From: Adiantum capillus-veneris
Taxonomy: Eukaryota > Streptophyta > Polypodiopsida > Polypodiales > Pteridaceae
Assembly (NCBI GenBank): GCA_014529385.2
Contig: CM043958.1
Location: forward strand, 138,115,043-138,179,042
DNA length: 64,000 nucleotides
Direction of reading: 5' to 3'
The position numbers were made by a program, and so were the translations under genes. Shown one piece after another: positions 1-13,001 of this stretch (within the stretch, counting starts at the first letter, position 1; every line of letters begins with the position of its first letter). The notes beneath the pieces are model-generated. The model had not been told where the DNA came from. It searched no databases and was given only the letters and a program-made list of their open reading frames with translations.

Positions 1-1697
1 AGTGCAGTAAATTTCATTTTTTCTCATATTCTCACATATAGAAGGGTACTGTAAAATGGTCTTGAGAAAGAAATTTATATATCAAATAAGAAAGAGGTGT
101 TTTTTATTTTGTAAAAAAAATTCATAGATCGGGAGTTTAAATTAGCTCTTGAAGACACATGATATACACAATTTATACATAGTGACCCTCTCGAACCAAG
201 CACACACTAGAGAAGGAGAATATGGACGTGTATTTATTGAAATCTAAGAATGAGAAAATTGGTATAAACAATTGCATGATAGAGTCTTCATTGGCCTATT
301 TCATGGAGCAAGATGGTCTTCAGTTGAAGCCTTAAATTATGGATGGCTCATAATTCGATAAAAAGAACTTTTTGCATACCATATTTAGTAACCTTAACAA
401 TTACTACCTCTTTTTTCACGATGGTCTTCAAGTTATTAGTCATGGTCATTGGCTTGCACAACGGTTACTCTTATTTCCCTCTCCAAATGGAATTTTTTAT
501 TCAATGTGGGACAAGGTGAGCCCTCTAAGGTGCCTATATGGGTAGATTTCCCTAATTTTCTTGTAATATTCTACCCTTGACTTAAATTCTACCATTGGTA
601 GTCAGATTGGCAAGGTTCTAAGCCAAAAGTGAAGGGATGGTTTTAATTTCAAAGTAGGACGCTCAACTTATCATTGAAGAGGACACCCTACAGGGGTTGA
701 AACACTTTTTTCCTATCAGAGATTTTTTAGGGGTAGCCTCCATATCTTCAAAAGGTTACATACAAAAAATTTCCCAATGCATTATTCCATTGTTTTAATC
801 AAGGACAACTAAGAAAAGGCTAAAAATTTAGTTGCACTTAAATTCTTTTGGTCAATATCTTGCTTCTCTATACTTAAAAATTGGTCTACTGCAAAATATG
901 CATTGCAATATTTGACGGGTACATCAGAGTCTATACTTATGCATTAGTGGTGAAAAAATGGATCTTCTCAAAGATATTTGTAGCAAACTTCTTGGATATT
1001 TTCATGAAAACTTAGTAAACTTCGTGATTTTCCATGGGTTTTGTTTACAAAGAGATCTAGCTTTATGTACTAATAGGGCATCATGTCCTTTTAATAGCGT
1101 ACCTAGGTTTCCCAAGTTTCTCCAATTCCCTTACATCATGCCCCTATGAATCGTTGCAATAATAACTATAGAATCTTTTACTTAATGTAGTTCAAGTTCC
1201 TTACATCATGTCCATGAATCTCTACATGCAGTACATTCTATAGCATCTTACTAAATTCCTTCTTATCTTTTCTACACCTTTTCCGACTCTTCTTATTCAT
1301 GCTTGAATGCCAAATCATATGAAGTCCCAACACATGAGAGGATTCCCATTCTAATTAGCTAAGATAGTCAAGAGTGAAATACATCCTTTTGGAACATGCT
1401 ATGATTATTAGCCATAAGAGGCTTGACGTATCAAATTGCTTGCACATTCAAATATGCATTAGAATTAGAAAAGTTCAAAATAAGAGCAAAGTTTTCAGAT
1501 AAAGAAGATTAAATATCTACATACATCACTATAAGAGGAAAACTCCAAAACCGCTAGCATTGCCGCAGATTAACAAAGGAAACTAGAAAGAGAAAATATT
1601 GTGTGTGCGCCAATGACCGCGGCAAAGGACGTGGCAGTGGTTTGACAACAATATACGCATTAATAGAAGCGGTAATATAGCCACAATTTTTTTGCAC
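1..1697. other. AT-rich spacer, no gene recognised
   Basis: This is low-complexity AT-rich plant intergenic sequence. Short open frames, such as a 63-codon one at 958-1149, show no recognisable domain and no codon regularity. I see no LTR, TIR or RNA gene here. Confidence 0.5.
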
Positions 1698-1804
1698 GAA
1701 TATTACCGTGCATATTACCGCATTTATTACCGTGCTTATTATCATGCATATTACCGCGCATATTACCGCACATATTACCTCACATATTACCGTGCATATT
1801 ATTG
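1698..1804. repeat. 12-bp satellite, unit CATATTACCGNN
   Basis: About nine tandem units of CATATTACCGTG and its variants (CG, CA, TG endings, one ATTATCATG, one ATTACCTCA) run head to tail. The unit is a multiple of three, so both strands are open through the array: HIT-rich on +, VICA-rich on -. The two overlapping open frames of about 105 codons here are therefore repeat artefacts rather than genes. Confidence 0.85.
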
Positions 1805-2409
1805 CCATACGGATTTTCAAAAATAAAGATGCTCGTCTGGTCCATCCAATTTGGATGGCACAGATGAGCATCTATATTGTTGACCTGTATAAAGTTATCT
1901 TGTCTATGACTATTTTCTTCAAGCACATAGTTCACATCAACAAATATTGGTCGCTTCTTCTTAATGCTCCTCTCTTACAAGTAGCTCTATTTATTGTAGG
2001 GGCTTTGTATACTCATATTCGACATTGAAGAGTGAGTCAAATCAACCAGTAACTTGGAAGCTGATGTAGTTGATGATTGACTTAAGAACCTTTGTGCATG
2101 ATCAAAGTTCTAGTACTAGGAGCACACTCATAACCTTTAAGATAAGCATCATATTTGAAACTTTGTAGCATTTCCATTGCCATTGCCATGTTTATGCTGG
2201 CGTCCATTTGGCATTTTCAATGATTATGCATTATGCTCATTATGACATCTATGATAGGTAGATATAGATAGACAAATAGATTTAATTATCATTCATGAAG
2301 GTCAGAGATGACCTATGGGACAAAAGGAAACATTACAAAGTTCCTTCCGAATAAAGGAAAATGGGTCTTTTAATTCATGATGAAGTGTGTGTGTATAGCT
2401 GGGTTTTAA
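1805..2409. other. spacer, nothing recognised
   Basis: AT-rich sequence between the 12-bp satellite and the CACTA-like element. No coding or RNA feature can be supported. Confidence 0.4.
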
Positions 2410-3701
2410 CACTAGTTTGGTACCAAAACAGGACACTTAAGTGTCCTTTTTTTTACAAATTTAGATTAATTGCTACTTGCATCAGATAGTGTATTTGAGA
2501 AAACCCTCTTGATATGCTTAAATATATTAGCTAAAGGTTCTTTGGAAAATATAACCTTGCATTTTAGAAGCTATCATGATTAAGAAATATACTCATCAAG
2601 TGGACCCCCATAAGACTGCAAATGATGCCTTGAAGAAATCAACTTTATAAGCTAAAAAAAAATGAAGCAACCTTGTAGAAAATTGTACACAACTTTTCAA
2701 CAATTGTGCTATAGATAATTGCAAGTTTCATAGGCAAAAAAATTTCCTTGAAAGTATATAAAATAATGGGAGCTTCTATGTGTTTGGGCCATTTCAAGCA
2801 TATCGTTGTATGCATATAAAAAATATGTTTTTGATGTGTTTTTAGTTTTAGATGCGATACACTGCTTATTCTCTCCAATCAGGACTCAAGGTGGCAAGTA
2901 GGAGTGCTTTGGTCAGATATTGTTTTTGGATCATTTCCTTGTTTTTGGATCACTTCCAATATTCAAAACTGCAGATGCAAAAATTTTGATATTTTAATTC
3001 TTGAGACATAAGTATTCAAAACCTACAATAACTTCAAACTTTTCACACATATCAACTAAATGTATCAAAGTTCATGGTATGAATACAAATGGGATACCTA
3101 AAACTTTGGTTTCAATGTTATTGTGGAGGACTCAAGATTTTCAAGCACACTCAAAATTTCAAGATAGGGTGTAAACAACAAGATTTATGTAAGTTAGGGA
3201 GCCAAAAAAAAATGTAATTTCTTGGTTTTACAATATAAGTCATTTGATGTTGTCAAATTGCAGAAGAATAGCCCCAATTCCATGAGAGGACCTTTGAAAG
3301 GCCAAAATTATGCCCTTAGTCAACACGTGCTCAAGTATGAAATTATGTTTATAACTTGCAATTAAATTTGAAACTATTCCTTGAAGGTCATTTCATTGTT
3401 TTGTAACACCAAGTACTAGCACTTGGCTTCTAAAAACATGAAAAGCTCATCTCTACAAAAAGATATAAGAATTTTATGATTTTTTTGGTGAAACAGCTTG
3501 AAATATTACGATTTAGAAATTACCACAATTCTCTCCATAGGGCTTGTATTTTGACATGGAGAAAAATACAATGTTTTCTTTTCCTCATAACCAACCTATG
3601 GTCGAAGCAAGGTGTAAAAAAATTATTTCTAGCTTGACAAATAAATTGCCAAAACTTCGCTGGAAAACAAGACACTTTAGTGTCCAATTACAGGACTAGT
3701 G
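2410..3701. mobile_element. non-autonomous CACTA-like DNA transposon, 1.29 kb
   Basis: The two ends are inverted copies. The left reads TTTTAACACTAGT and then, after a short gap, the palindrome GGACACTTAAGTGTCC. The right, reverse-complemented, reads TTTTTAACACTAGT and then GGACACTAAAGTGTC. CACTAGT termini are the hallmark of the CACTA (En/Spm) superfamily. The interior has no transposase frame, so the element would depend on proteins in trans. A 3-bp target duplication is not clear: TAA on the left and TTA on the right are inverted rather than direct. The boundary could lie a few bases further out, within the shared TTTTAA. Confidence 0.65.
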
Positions 3702-5780
3702 TTAAAAATACCTCTTAAATGCACGTGCTATAGGTAGTTTTGAAAGGTGGACCCCCCGGATGTTGGATACATCTCAATTAAGGAGTAAGGGTCTAGCGAG
3801 GTGTGATAAAGGGAAGATAAGATGAAATGAACAAATTCTAAGAAGGGGTAGGTGAGGAGGGAGCCGGTTTGGGAGTTCAAAACTCTTGGATAATGGCTTT
3901 ACCTTCTTGATAAACTGACCATTTCCCTATTGAGTATGCTTCTCACATCTTTGCTTTTTCAAAACGCTAAAAAGCACAAAAAGCTAGAAATAGCATAAAA
4001 AGAAAAAAAGAAAAATGTTCTTAAATTGACCCATGACTTTTCCTTGTCCATCCAAGCAAGGAAACGGACTCGTTCTTCACCGAAAAGTATGAAAAGCCAA
4101 AAATAGCATGAAAGGCACTCAAAAAGCACATTTTCACAAAATTGAACCATAGCATCTCTAGGACTCGTAGATTAAGGATCCAACGTCCCTGCTTTTTACA
4201 AAAAAACATCAAAAAATAACAAAAAGCAAGAAAAAGCTAATTTTGTTTTTTCAAATCTGAACCACTGACCTACTAGAACATGAAAACAGCCTTGCTTTTC
4301 ATTTTAAAATCTTACAAAATTGCTAAATAAGCATTTTGAACAAAAATTCAAGAAGAAAACATTGGAATCTAATTTTCTTATTTTTAAAAAATTACCCAAA
4401 ATTAAGGATCTTACAATTTTGGTGTTGTAGTCCTACTTTTGCGATGAAATTTTTCCCTTAAGGCAACCCCTAGTGTTGAAGTCTACATTTAACCACTTGT
4501 TCTGGGATTTTCAAAAAGACACGTAAAAGTTAGTTTATTGACATTTTCTAAAAAATCAAGTGTGAAAAAGGGTGAAACAATACTTTTAGCTAACTTGAAT
4601 CTTATCCACTTTTAAACTAATCCTAATCTTACCTTAACCTAATCCTAACTAGCATGAAAAAGTTTAAGGCACATTGGTCTTTAAGGGTTTATGAGCCTCC
4701 AACAGCTCAATGAAAAGATTACTTCTAAACCCTAATCTATTCTAATCTAAAGAATGAAAAGGTTACTTCTAAATCTTGATCTACTATAATTTAAAGAATG
4801 AAAATTAAACCCAAGAAACACACAATTCAAACAACCATGCACCATCCTAGGCTTTATTCTTTGTTCATTCCTCAACAATGGCACCAAAAGTAGGTTGTGC
4901 AGCCATACTAGTATAGCTTCGCACCAACCGACTAGATATGGAAATCTGGTGAACAAGAAAGTTAACCCTAACTTAGAGTGTGGAAACTATCTACACACAC
5001 ACCACTACATTGGTGGTCTTGAGAGATGCATGCTGATTGCATTGTAATATCAACCACTCCTACCATTAAACTTTTTCAATGGAATTCAAATGCGTATCCC
5101 TTCGTTCTTGTGCAATGCTTAAATGTCCAAATGACTCATAGACCTACACTAGATGCAACAGGCAATGATGTAGCCATTCCTTGCATGTATCAAGGAGGCG
5201 ATGTGCATATGCAATCAAGCAAGCATGCTTCCTTCTCATCCCCTACTTTAACGCACAAGTATACTAAAGAACATCCAGGGTCAAATTGGGCATAGCGTGC
5301 AATCAATGCCCTCCAAGAGAGAACATCCCAATACAAAACTCAACAACACAACCACTCAATCAAATAGCATCACCACAAAGATTAAGCATCCAAATACACA
5401 AGTGAGATTGATTAGCAACTTCAAACACACATGCACAAATGGCAAAGAGAGTGAGAGATACATTGATTCTATTCAAAATGCCTCAACCATCATGCATAAG
5501 GGAGCACGTGGGAGTCAAAGAATACAGTAGAGTACCTCCTTTGAGCATATATGGAAGTTATGGATCTCGTTGGTGTTCTCAAGGCTCAAGCTTGATGTGA
5601 CTAGAACCTCAACTTTGGAGCCCCCAAATGAGCTAAAATTGGCAATTTTATAATAACAAGCTTTAAAAACTAGACTTTGCACTTGGTTGACCAAAACCAA
5701 TTGATTATAGTCTACACAACTAGTTTTAAGCTTTGTGAGCATCATGTATTTATAGGAGAAATCACCAAGCTTCTTGATCA
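3702..5780. other. AT-rich spacer, no gene recognised
   Basis: The stretch holds many short A/T runs and AAAAAGC words (around 3960-4260). Short frames at 4747-4956, 5026-5295 and 5297-5530 show no family resemblance. I see no structural RNA or transposon end. Confidence 0.45.
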
Positions 5781-5924
5781 GCTCCTAAGTCTTTCTATGC
5801 CAAAAAACTAGAGTTTACATATCCAAAATTACATGGGGCTTTAATAAATGGGGCTCCTAAGTCTTTCTATGCCAAAAAACTAGAGTTTACATATCCAAAA
5901 TTACATGGGGCTTTAATAAGTGGG
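5781..5924. repeat. 72-bp direct tandem duplication
   Basis: GCTCCTAAGTCTTTCTATGC begins at 5781 and again at 5853. The 72-bp units match almost perfectly (one visible A/G difference near the end), and a third copy seems to begin with GCTC at 5925. The near identity marks it as a recent duplication. Confidence 0.9.
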
Positions 5925-7269
5925 GCTCTACTAGTTATAGCCACATAGTGGCTTATGGAAAAAATGATGCAAATTGGTTGCCATCCTGGGACCTTGAGTG
6001 TCCCCTTTAGCTTGTTTCCTTCATCTTCAGTCTTTATCAGTTGCCCCACACATTAAACATGCATTTTCTAGGTGTGTATACTTGGAGGCACATAGTCTTG
6101 TCTACATTTGAAAGGGTGTATGAACTGTGATCCATTGAAGGGAGCACAAATGGGAGTTTATGATCTAGTACTGTAGTGCTTGAAGTGCTCTACCGGTCTA
6201 TCTCAATGTACGTCACATAATCCAAAATTGCTTGAAATTTGAACCTCATTTGGGCATTTAAAAGGCCATCAGACCATAAAAACTCTAGAAAACCATAAAA
6301 ACAAGAAAAATTTAGCATTAGTATTGTGCTGTGAGTTTTGATTATTCTAAGGCTTTTTTTTCCATCTCTATTGCTATTTGTGTATCCATTCACTATATTA
6401 GATAGAGAGAATTTCAAAATTTGGTTCAAGGGGCATTTGATAGATGATTTTAGACATTGAGCACAAACCAAAGAGTTCAAGCACTCTTTGGGAACTCACT
6501 TTGAAAGAGCATAAGGAACAAGTTTGCTAAATTTTACTTCTATCTGAGGATGCACATGGATCGTGATCCATGGGTCACCACAATCGAAAGCGGGTTTGAA
6601 CCATAGCTCCTAAGTCCTTGCTAGATGTGCATGGGCAACCACATATGATAGTGTGATTTGTACCAAGAATAGCTAAGAGCGTAAGTGTTGCAACCCAGAA
6701 GGCACATTTAGTTTTAAGCTAATTTGGGTAAAGAACAAGCTAGAAGTAATTACACATGCTCCAAAAAAGTAGATTGAGAGTCAGATACTAGAAGTCATAT
6801 TTGAGCAGGTAAAATAACTCCAAATCACTTGGAAATTGGCATAATAGTGTAGAATATAAGTGCAAGAGTGTGGTAAAGGTGGTTTTCAAGGACTTGAGCA
6901 TGGATGGATTGCGATCCATCACCACCCTTTAAATGACATGAAACTTTACCATCTCATAGATCTAGTCTAGACTAAGTGTCTGGTGAAGTTTTATAGAATA
7001 TAAATCACAAAATATTGTCAAAGGTTGAAATTTGGAGCAACCTATTTGTGTAGTTCTGTTGAAATTTTTATGATCTGGTAAATGATGGATCGTGATTTTG
7101 GTACCTTGTCAGATTGTTGCCAGACTTGGTAGACTTGTCCCCTTAGACCTAATATAACTTCCCTTAACGTTTAATGTCTATCTAAGTTTGTTTAGTCATT
7201 GAAATGGCATGATGACCTAGAGTAATGAGACAGGACACATGCAAATGTTTTTGCTCTAGGAGTGGTGAT
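5925..7269. other. spacer, nothing recognised
   Basis: Mixed-composition intergenic sequence without a supported gene, RNA or mobile element. Confidence 0.4.
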
Positions 7270-7434
7270 TTGCTGGTTGAGTTGATGCATTTTCTTGTTA
7301 GATTCACTTCTTAAGGATTGACACCCTCAAAGAGTCTTCATGCCCCATTCAAGTCACTTCTTTGAGTATTAACGTGAGTATGTCAGTGCCAAATAGCTAT
7401 GCTATAGATGTCCGTTGCAATGACCCGCTAACAA
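7270..7434. repeat. dispersed repeat, copy 1 (matches 16880-17023)
   Basis: Segments such as CCTCAAAGAGTCT, GCCAAATAGCTA, AGATGTCC and GACCCGCTAACA occur in the same order and spacing at 16880-17023. The two copies are diverged, with roughly three of four bases shared by eye. The second copy lies inside the small element E, so this may be a relic of the same transposon family. Confidence 0.6.
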
Positions 7435-9599
7435 AAATTGATAATTAACCATAGATATTGATCAATTCCAAATTTTAGACTTCATGGTGTCGTTTTTTGA
7501 TGATGGTATTCACACTAGTTACTCGTAGATTACAACCTTTAAACTTTACTTTTATCACAAAACAAGTTTGAACACTTAGGACAATGCACATAAATAGTTG
7601 TGTAAAATTTGTAAGATACCATTAGCAATTGTTATTATTAACATTGTGCACGATGGATGTGTTTGAAACCACAAGTTGAATATTTAAGTCCTCTTTGTGT
7701 CCAATATGTGAGATCTATTGATTTGGACCTCTATAAGTAGGAGGTGAAAAGGCCCAAAACAAGTTTGCAGACTTTAAAATTGGTAAACTTGATTATACAA
7801 GGTGATTTTGGTGTTCAAACATATGGTAGGATTTCTTTCTAGATGATGGCGAAGACACTGGTAAAGTCAATTACTCCCTATATGTGAGAGAAGGAGAGGA
7901 GATAAACACAATTCCAATACCAGAGAGAAAATGATATAATGTAATCAAAATCTATAGTAATCAAAGAACTACCATGGGATACAATCTAAATAGGTAATGT
8001 AAAAGTACCTATGGTATGAGTATGATACATAGTATAGGTACTTTTAGAGAGACTAAGTGGTTGATCCCCAAATCCAAGCTAGAGGCCCCATTTATAATGA
8101 GTATGTTTTCCGAGCTTAAAAGACTGAATACAAGATGATCTATTGTCTTACAATGTCTCTCAAATCTCTCTTTTTGTGTTCTCTGCATATTCTTTGTTGA
8201 ACTAGTATATTGGAACATTTATATATACATGCAACTCTCAATTTTGAGCATATGTCATGGATCCCTTTTCAAGGTTGATGCACCATAATGTGGGGAACAT
8301 TTCTTCTTCACACTACAAAGAGATAATGGAAGTATCACTTGGCAGGTAGTCCAAGTTCGTAAGAAGCTATTTGGTGGTAGGTAGGAGCCATGTGAATGCC
8401 TTCTAGCAAAATCTGCTCATTAACCTATCTGTCAATACCATGCACTTAAACAATTTAAACAAGAACTTTGTGTTGAAGATAACTTAGTATGTCATATATT
8501 TACTTGAAAAGCTCCATGACACCCGTGTCAGACCATCCATAAATAGATTGTAGGCTAAACATTGTCAAAGCTGTACGAAGAACAAAATTTTTGCACCATT
8601 GTAAAGCGGCATGTGAGCAAGAGTTTGCATCATCTCTCCTTACTCTTTGTCATTCTCATGCCATCGATGTGAATGGGATGATTGAGGTTGAGAGGTAGTG
8701 TTTCCTTGAATTCTTTCTCCTTCTTGGATTTCAATGATAAGGTCCATGTCAAAGAAGGCATCCAACATTTATTCCATCTCAGCTTCTTGGAAAGTGGCAT
8801 CGAGTGTTGGTGAGTAGACTCCACCGGTGGTGGTTCATTTGATATTCACCTCCTTTATTCAGTCTGTAATGAAATTGGAGAAATATTTAAGAGTGGGGGT
8901 TGACCTATTGTCTCTTGACCATGAGAATGATAATGCATATCTTGTGATTGTTCTGTGGGAAAAAGACCATTCTTGCATATATGATGATCACAAATATTTT
9001 GTTTTTGAAAGATTTGATGCTTACATAGCACACTAGGACATGCCATCCTATCTTCCATAATCAATCTGAAGATTACATAACAAATTAATTAGTAATAGCG
9101 AGTACAGTCTGTCGTTACAATATATAACATGTAACATATTACAATGAACAAATGGCTAGCTAACCCTAAGAGAATTGAAACTGCTAAACCATAACCTGTT
9201 AACCCTAAGCGGCTTGAAATCGCCAAGCCATAAGCTGCTAGCCCTACACCGCTATCCCTTTAGAGCTTCTACATTGGCACAATGTAAACTACCTCGCATT
9301 CTCTAGCCATGCCTTATCCCCATACACCTTGGTTTAGATATGCACATAGATTAGGACCACTGGGTTTTGGTCTTGTCTTTATTGGTCAATGTCTATATTC
9401 ATGGGTGCAACATATGTACACACCCATGTCTACATGTGGAGTGGGTGAACTCTAACACTCTAACAATCTAACCCTAGAACTCTAACCTAAAGTTTCTAGT
9501 GCCCAAACCAAAAGCCTAATACGACTCTAAGCCAATTTAGAGAATCCAAACCAAAATCCACTAACATAAGCCGGCTTAGAGCAGCCAAACCAAAAGCCA
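7435..9599. other. spacer, no gene recognised
   Basis: AT-rich sequence. Short open frames around 8009-8218, 8630-8824 and 8827-9064 (both strands) show no recognisable domain. From about 9150 there are loose repeats of the form CTAACCCTAAGCGGCTTGAAATCGCC, which recur around 9535-9600 and 10085-10195. Confidence 0.4.
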
Positions 9600-9881
9600 C
9601 TAACACAAAATTAGAATGATGAGGGAACCATCATTCAACCTCTTTGTGTACAAGCAGTGATCCTCTTGGCTCCGTACGTAACCCTGGGACTGAATGTACT
9701 TATCAAACTTGATGTACCATTGCCTTGAGCCTTGCTTTAATCCATACAAAGATTTCTTGAGTCTATACACCAGTTCTGGCTGTGTTGGCTTCTCAAGCTT
9801 TATCACAAAACCTTGTAGATGTTTCATGTAAACATCCTCTTCAAGGTCTCCATGAAGAAATGATGTGGCCACTTTTTCCAC
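9600..9881 (-). pseudogene. Ty1/copia reverse transcriptase fragment
   Basis: This open frame of about 93 codons matches the middle of a copia-type reverse transcriptase. In order it contains an ATSFLHGDLEEDVYMK block (usual form KTAFLHGDLEEEIYMK), QGFVIK, then YRLKKSLYGLKQGSRQWY, then SQGYVRSQEDHCLY. These are conserved blocks just upstream of the YVDDML catalytic motif, which is missing because the frame ends at LILC. Flanking sequence adds no gag, integrase or LTR that I can recognise, so this is an isolated fragment. Confidence 0.9.
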
Positions 9882-10740
9882 TACAGGTAGTATTGCGTGG
9901 GCTATTTTGTCAGTTTGTGAAAATTTTTTGCTAGTGGCATTTTTTTCATAAGAGGTCCCTTACAGTCTTCTACGGTTTGTGCTATATAGCACGTGTTGTT
10001 CCTGATTTTCTTCTCCTCTTTTCTGGAAATTTTCACATCAGTTGCACCATTTACCATGTGGACTGAAATGGCCAAATCAATATGATCCTAAGACGATTTA
10101 GATCGGCCAACCCTAAGCGCCTTTTACACGGCCATCCTTAATAGCTTTACTCGATCAACTCTTAGCAGCCAAACCAAAAGCCCAATACAAGGTTGGGTAA
10201 GGCCTAATACAATATATCTGCAAGTATGAAGGAGAAGCGTAGATGAGGAGAAAAGAGAAGAGCAAGAAAATGAGAGGAAAATCCAAAAATGAGTCCATGA
10301 GGTCTGTTTTACAATGGTGCATCGTATAAGCATCTGTATGGTCGTCAAAAAAAGCATTGGAATAGGTATCGGTATGTTCGTCAAAAAAGGAATTAGTATG
10401 ACTGCCAGTATTTTAAAATTTGATTTTTTTCAATTTGAGACTCCCTCCAATTTTAGCAATGCATATATTGCACCCGCCAACAACATCGGTAACTTGGTGG
10501 TGGTACTGAATTTATCTCTTGTAGTGCAAAAGTAAAAAACATATGAGACCGACACCAATCAAGACTAAAATATGTAGGGGATAGGGGAAGAGTGGGATGT
10601 GCCATCTTGTGAGTAGCATGGGATGATTGTGCATAGGGTAGAAAACATAGAACTATAATTGCAGACTTCCCTTGATTGGTCTAGATGCTCTCAAATATCA
10701 GAGACTAAATTAAATGAATACTTACAAAAAGGGAACTAGT
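9882..10740. other. spacer upstream of element D, nothing recognised
   Basis: No coding feature is supported. There are imperfect repeats of CCAAACCAAAAGCCCAATAC type near 9535-9600 and 10160-10200. The 5' LTR of element D should lie here or further left, but I could not match it to the 3' LTR at 14745-15500, so it is lost or too diverged. Confidence 0.4.
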
Positions 10741-10959
10741 TGATGACACAATCTTTAGTGCCATCTGATCCAAATGTGCTTTCCACATCTAGGGATGGTG
10801 GAGATGTATATAGAGAGGCTACTATACCTTCTCTTGATACCAATCAAGACCTAGAGAAAACACTATCCTCAAAGACATAAAACCTCCTCACAGGTTAAAA
10901 AACACTCCACTTGAGTACCAACCACTAGCTTTCTAGTCTATCATTGGGGCCAAAATCCC

Positions 10960-11500
10960 ATAAATGGTGGATGAGCTTTGAGGCACTAGGAAAGATTCCA
11001 AGAGATTGGGATCAATTTGAGAGAATTTTTGTGAAATAATTTCTCCCTAAAAATGAGCTAGAAAGAAACGGGGAAGATTGGGATAAAGCTATGCAATGGG
11101 GTAGGCCTTTCTTACTTACATTATAGAGTATAGAGAAATTTTCCTCCAACTTTAATAATGGAGGACTTTCACAAAACTAGAGGGTTTATACAGGAATTAG
11201 ATAGACACTTCAAGCAAGAGGTAAAAGGAAGTGCACCTAAAACTTGGGAGGAAGCAATTGAATTTACACAAATTTATGAAGATAATTGCTTTTGACAACT
11301 TCTAATCCCACTCAGACTGAGCCCAAGTCCACAAATATGGGGGTGTCACAACCTTTTCTAAAAGGAAAAAGGAAATTTCCATTTAAAAAGGAGGGTGAAG
11401 CAATGTTTAAAAAGAGGGTTGCACCAGGACAGGACCTAGGCTAACCAAGAGGACTTTGCAAAGGCTAAAAAGAAAACTTGTGCTTCACTTGTTTGTCACC
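10960..11500 (+). pseudogene. element D gag relic
   Basis: The frame reads through a capsid-like stretch (WMSFEALGKIPRDWDQFERI, then FLPKNELERNGEDWDKAMQW) typical of retrotransposon Gag. Near 11470 a broken zinc knuckle appears as CFTCLSPNHSQ, in which the last cysteine is lost. In-frame stops interrupt it several times. Gag would form the capsid and bind element RNA. The start is not identifiable. Confidence 0.65.
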
Positions 11501-11589
11501 CAACCATTCTCAATGGAATTATTCAAAGAACAAAAGATGATGAAAAGGATAGAGTTCATGACAAGACTCATAAAGATAGAAAAATCCAT

Positions 11590-11847
11590 GTGGTCCAAAT
11601 ACTTCCAATAAATGGTAATAAAAATTATACATTTTTAGAAGTGTTGCATGAGGATAAAGAGAATCATTGTTGCTTGTCAACTAGCATGTGGAAATCAAGT
11701 TTCAATCCACATGAGCTTGTGAAAATGCATGGGATTGTTAATGCGAAAGGGGTTAGGGTTATGATAGATAACATGGTGAAGACAAGAAGATATGAGATAC
11801 TTTGGTATCCAATTTGGAAGTTTAGATACAAGGATATAAAGAAATGA
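11590..11847 (+). pseudogene. element D protease-region relic
   Basis: An 85-codon open stretch lies between the broken zinc knuckle and the reverse transcriptase, where the aspartic protease belongs. A string VRVMIDN may be the remains of the catalytic LIDSG loop, but the D-S/T-G core is not intact. The assignment rests mostly on position. Confidence 0.45.
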
Positions 11848-12084
11848 TTGACTTTCAAATTATAAATGTGGATCATGCAGACTTGGTTTTGGGAAGGAAT
11901 AGTTGTGTGCCCTAGGACCTTCTTTGAAACAAAGTTACGAGCAAAACTCAAAATTGAAAAATAAGGTATAAAAGGTAAGAATAATGTACAAAATAGTCCT
12001 TTGATATGTTCTCTTGAGTTGAAAAATCTTGTAATTAAAAGGTATTGTGATGTATATATGCTTTGGTGTTGATCTATTATAAAT

Positions 12085-12995
12085 ATGGACTCCGATGTGG
12101 AAATAAAAGATCAAGTTTCCTACTTGTCTTTGTCTTCTCATAGTGATTATGAAAGTGATTTGAAAGTCTTGCTAGAGGAATTTAAAGATGTTTTTCCTAT
12201 TGATTTTCCAAAAGGTTTACCTTCTAAAAGAGTTAAAGATGCAAAGCATGTCTATAAAACATCTTATAGATTAAGACAAGCACAACACTTAGAAGTAGAA
12301 AAGTAAGTGCAAGACTATGTAGATAAAGGTTTTACTAAACCCAAAAATTCTCCATGTTCTTCACCTATCTTATTGGTAAAGAAAAAAGAGGGTTCTATGT
12401 GACTTTGTGTTGCCTATAGAGCTCTAAATATTATAATAATTAAGAACAGGTTCCCTATGCCTAGAGTGGAAAATCTTCTTGATCAGTTAGAGGGAGCCAA
12501 GTATTTTGCCAAGATTGACTAACCTTCAGACTATCATCAAGTTAGAATAAAGGTTGAAGATGTGGCAAACACAGTCTTTAGGACTAGATATGGACATTAT
12601 GAGTCTTTGGTAATGCCTTTTGGGCTTACCAATGCACTAACTACTTTTATGAAGCTGATGAATAGTGTTCTACAGCCCTATCTAAGTTCATTTATAGTAG
12701 TATTTCTTGATGATATCCTCATCTATATTCATACTTGAGAGAAGCATTTAGAACACCTTAGAAAAGTGTTCCAGTTGCTCAAAGAAAATTCTCTTTATGC
12801 AAAGGAATCAAAATGTGAATTCTTTGATGAAGAAGTAAAATATGTTGATCATATCATCTCTAAATATGGAATCAAAATGGATCCAGATAAATTTCAAGCT
12901 ATTTTGCAATGACCTAGACCTAAGAACCTAGAATATATGTAGATCTTCTTAGGAATGTCTGGAATCTATCATAGATTCATTATGCCAAGGTAGCA
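12085..12995 (+). pseudogene. element D reverse transcriptase relic
   Basis: The N-terminal linker is EFKDVFPIDFPKGLPSKR. Palm and finger blocks follow in order: KNSPCSSPILLVKKKEGS, RALN...[40 protein letters not shown], the catalytic [10 protein letters not shown] (FLDD for the usual YxDD), and YVDHIIS. Single stops replace codons in at least five places, for example after KEGSM and in the AKID block. The enzyme would have copied element RNA into DNA, and this copy cannot. Confidence 0.92.
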
Positions 12996-13001
12996 GTCCA
13001 C

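Noticed and set aside
1554-2028. Two open frames of about 105 codons on opposite strands
   Set aside because: Both derive from the 12-bp satellite, whose unit is a multiple of three.
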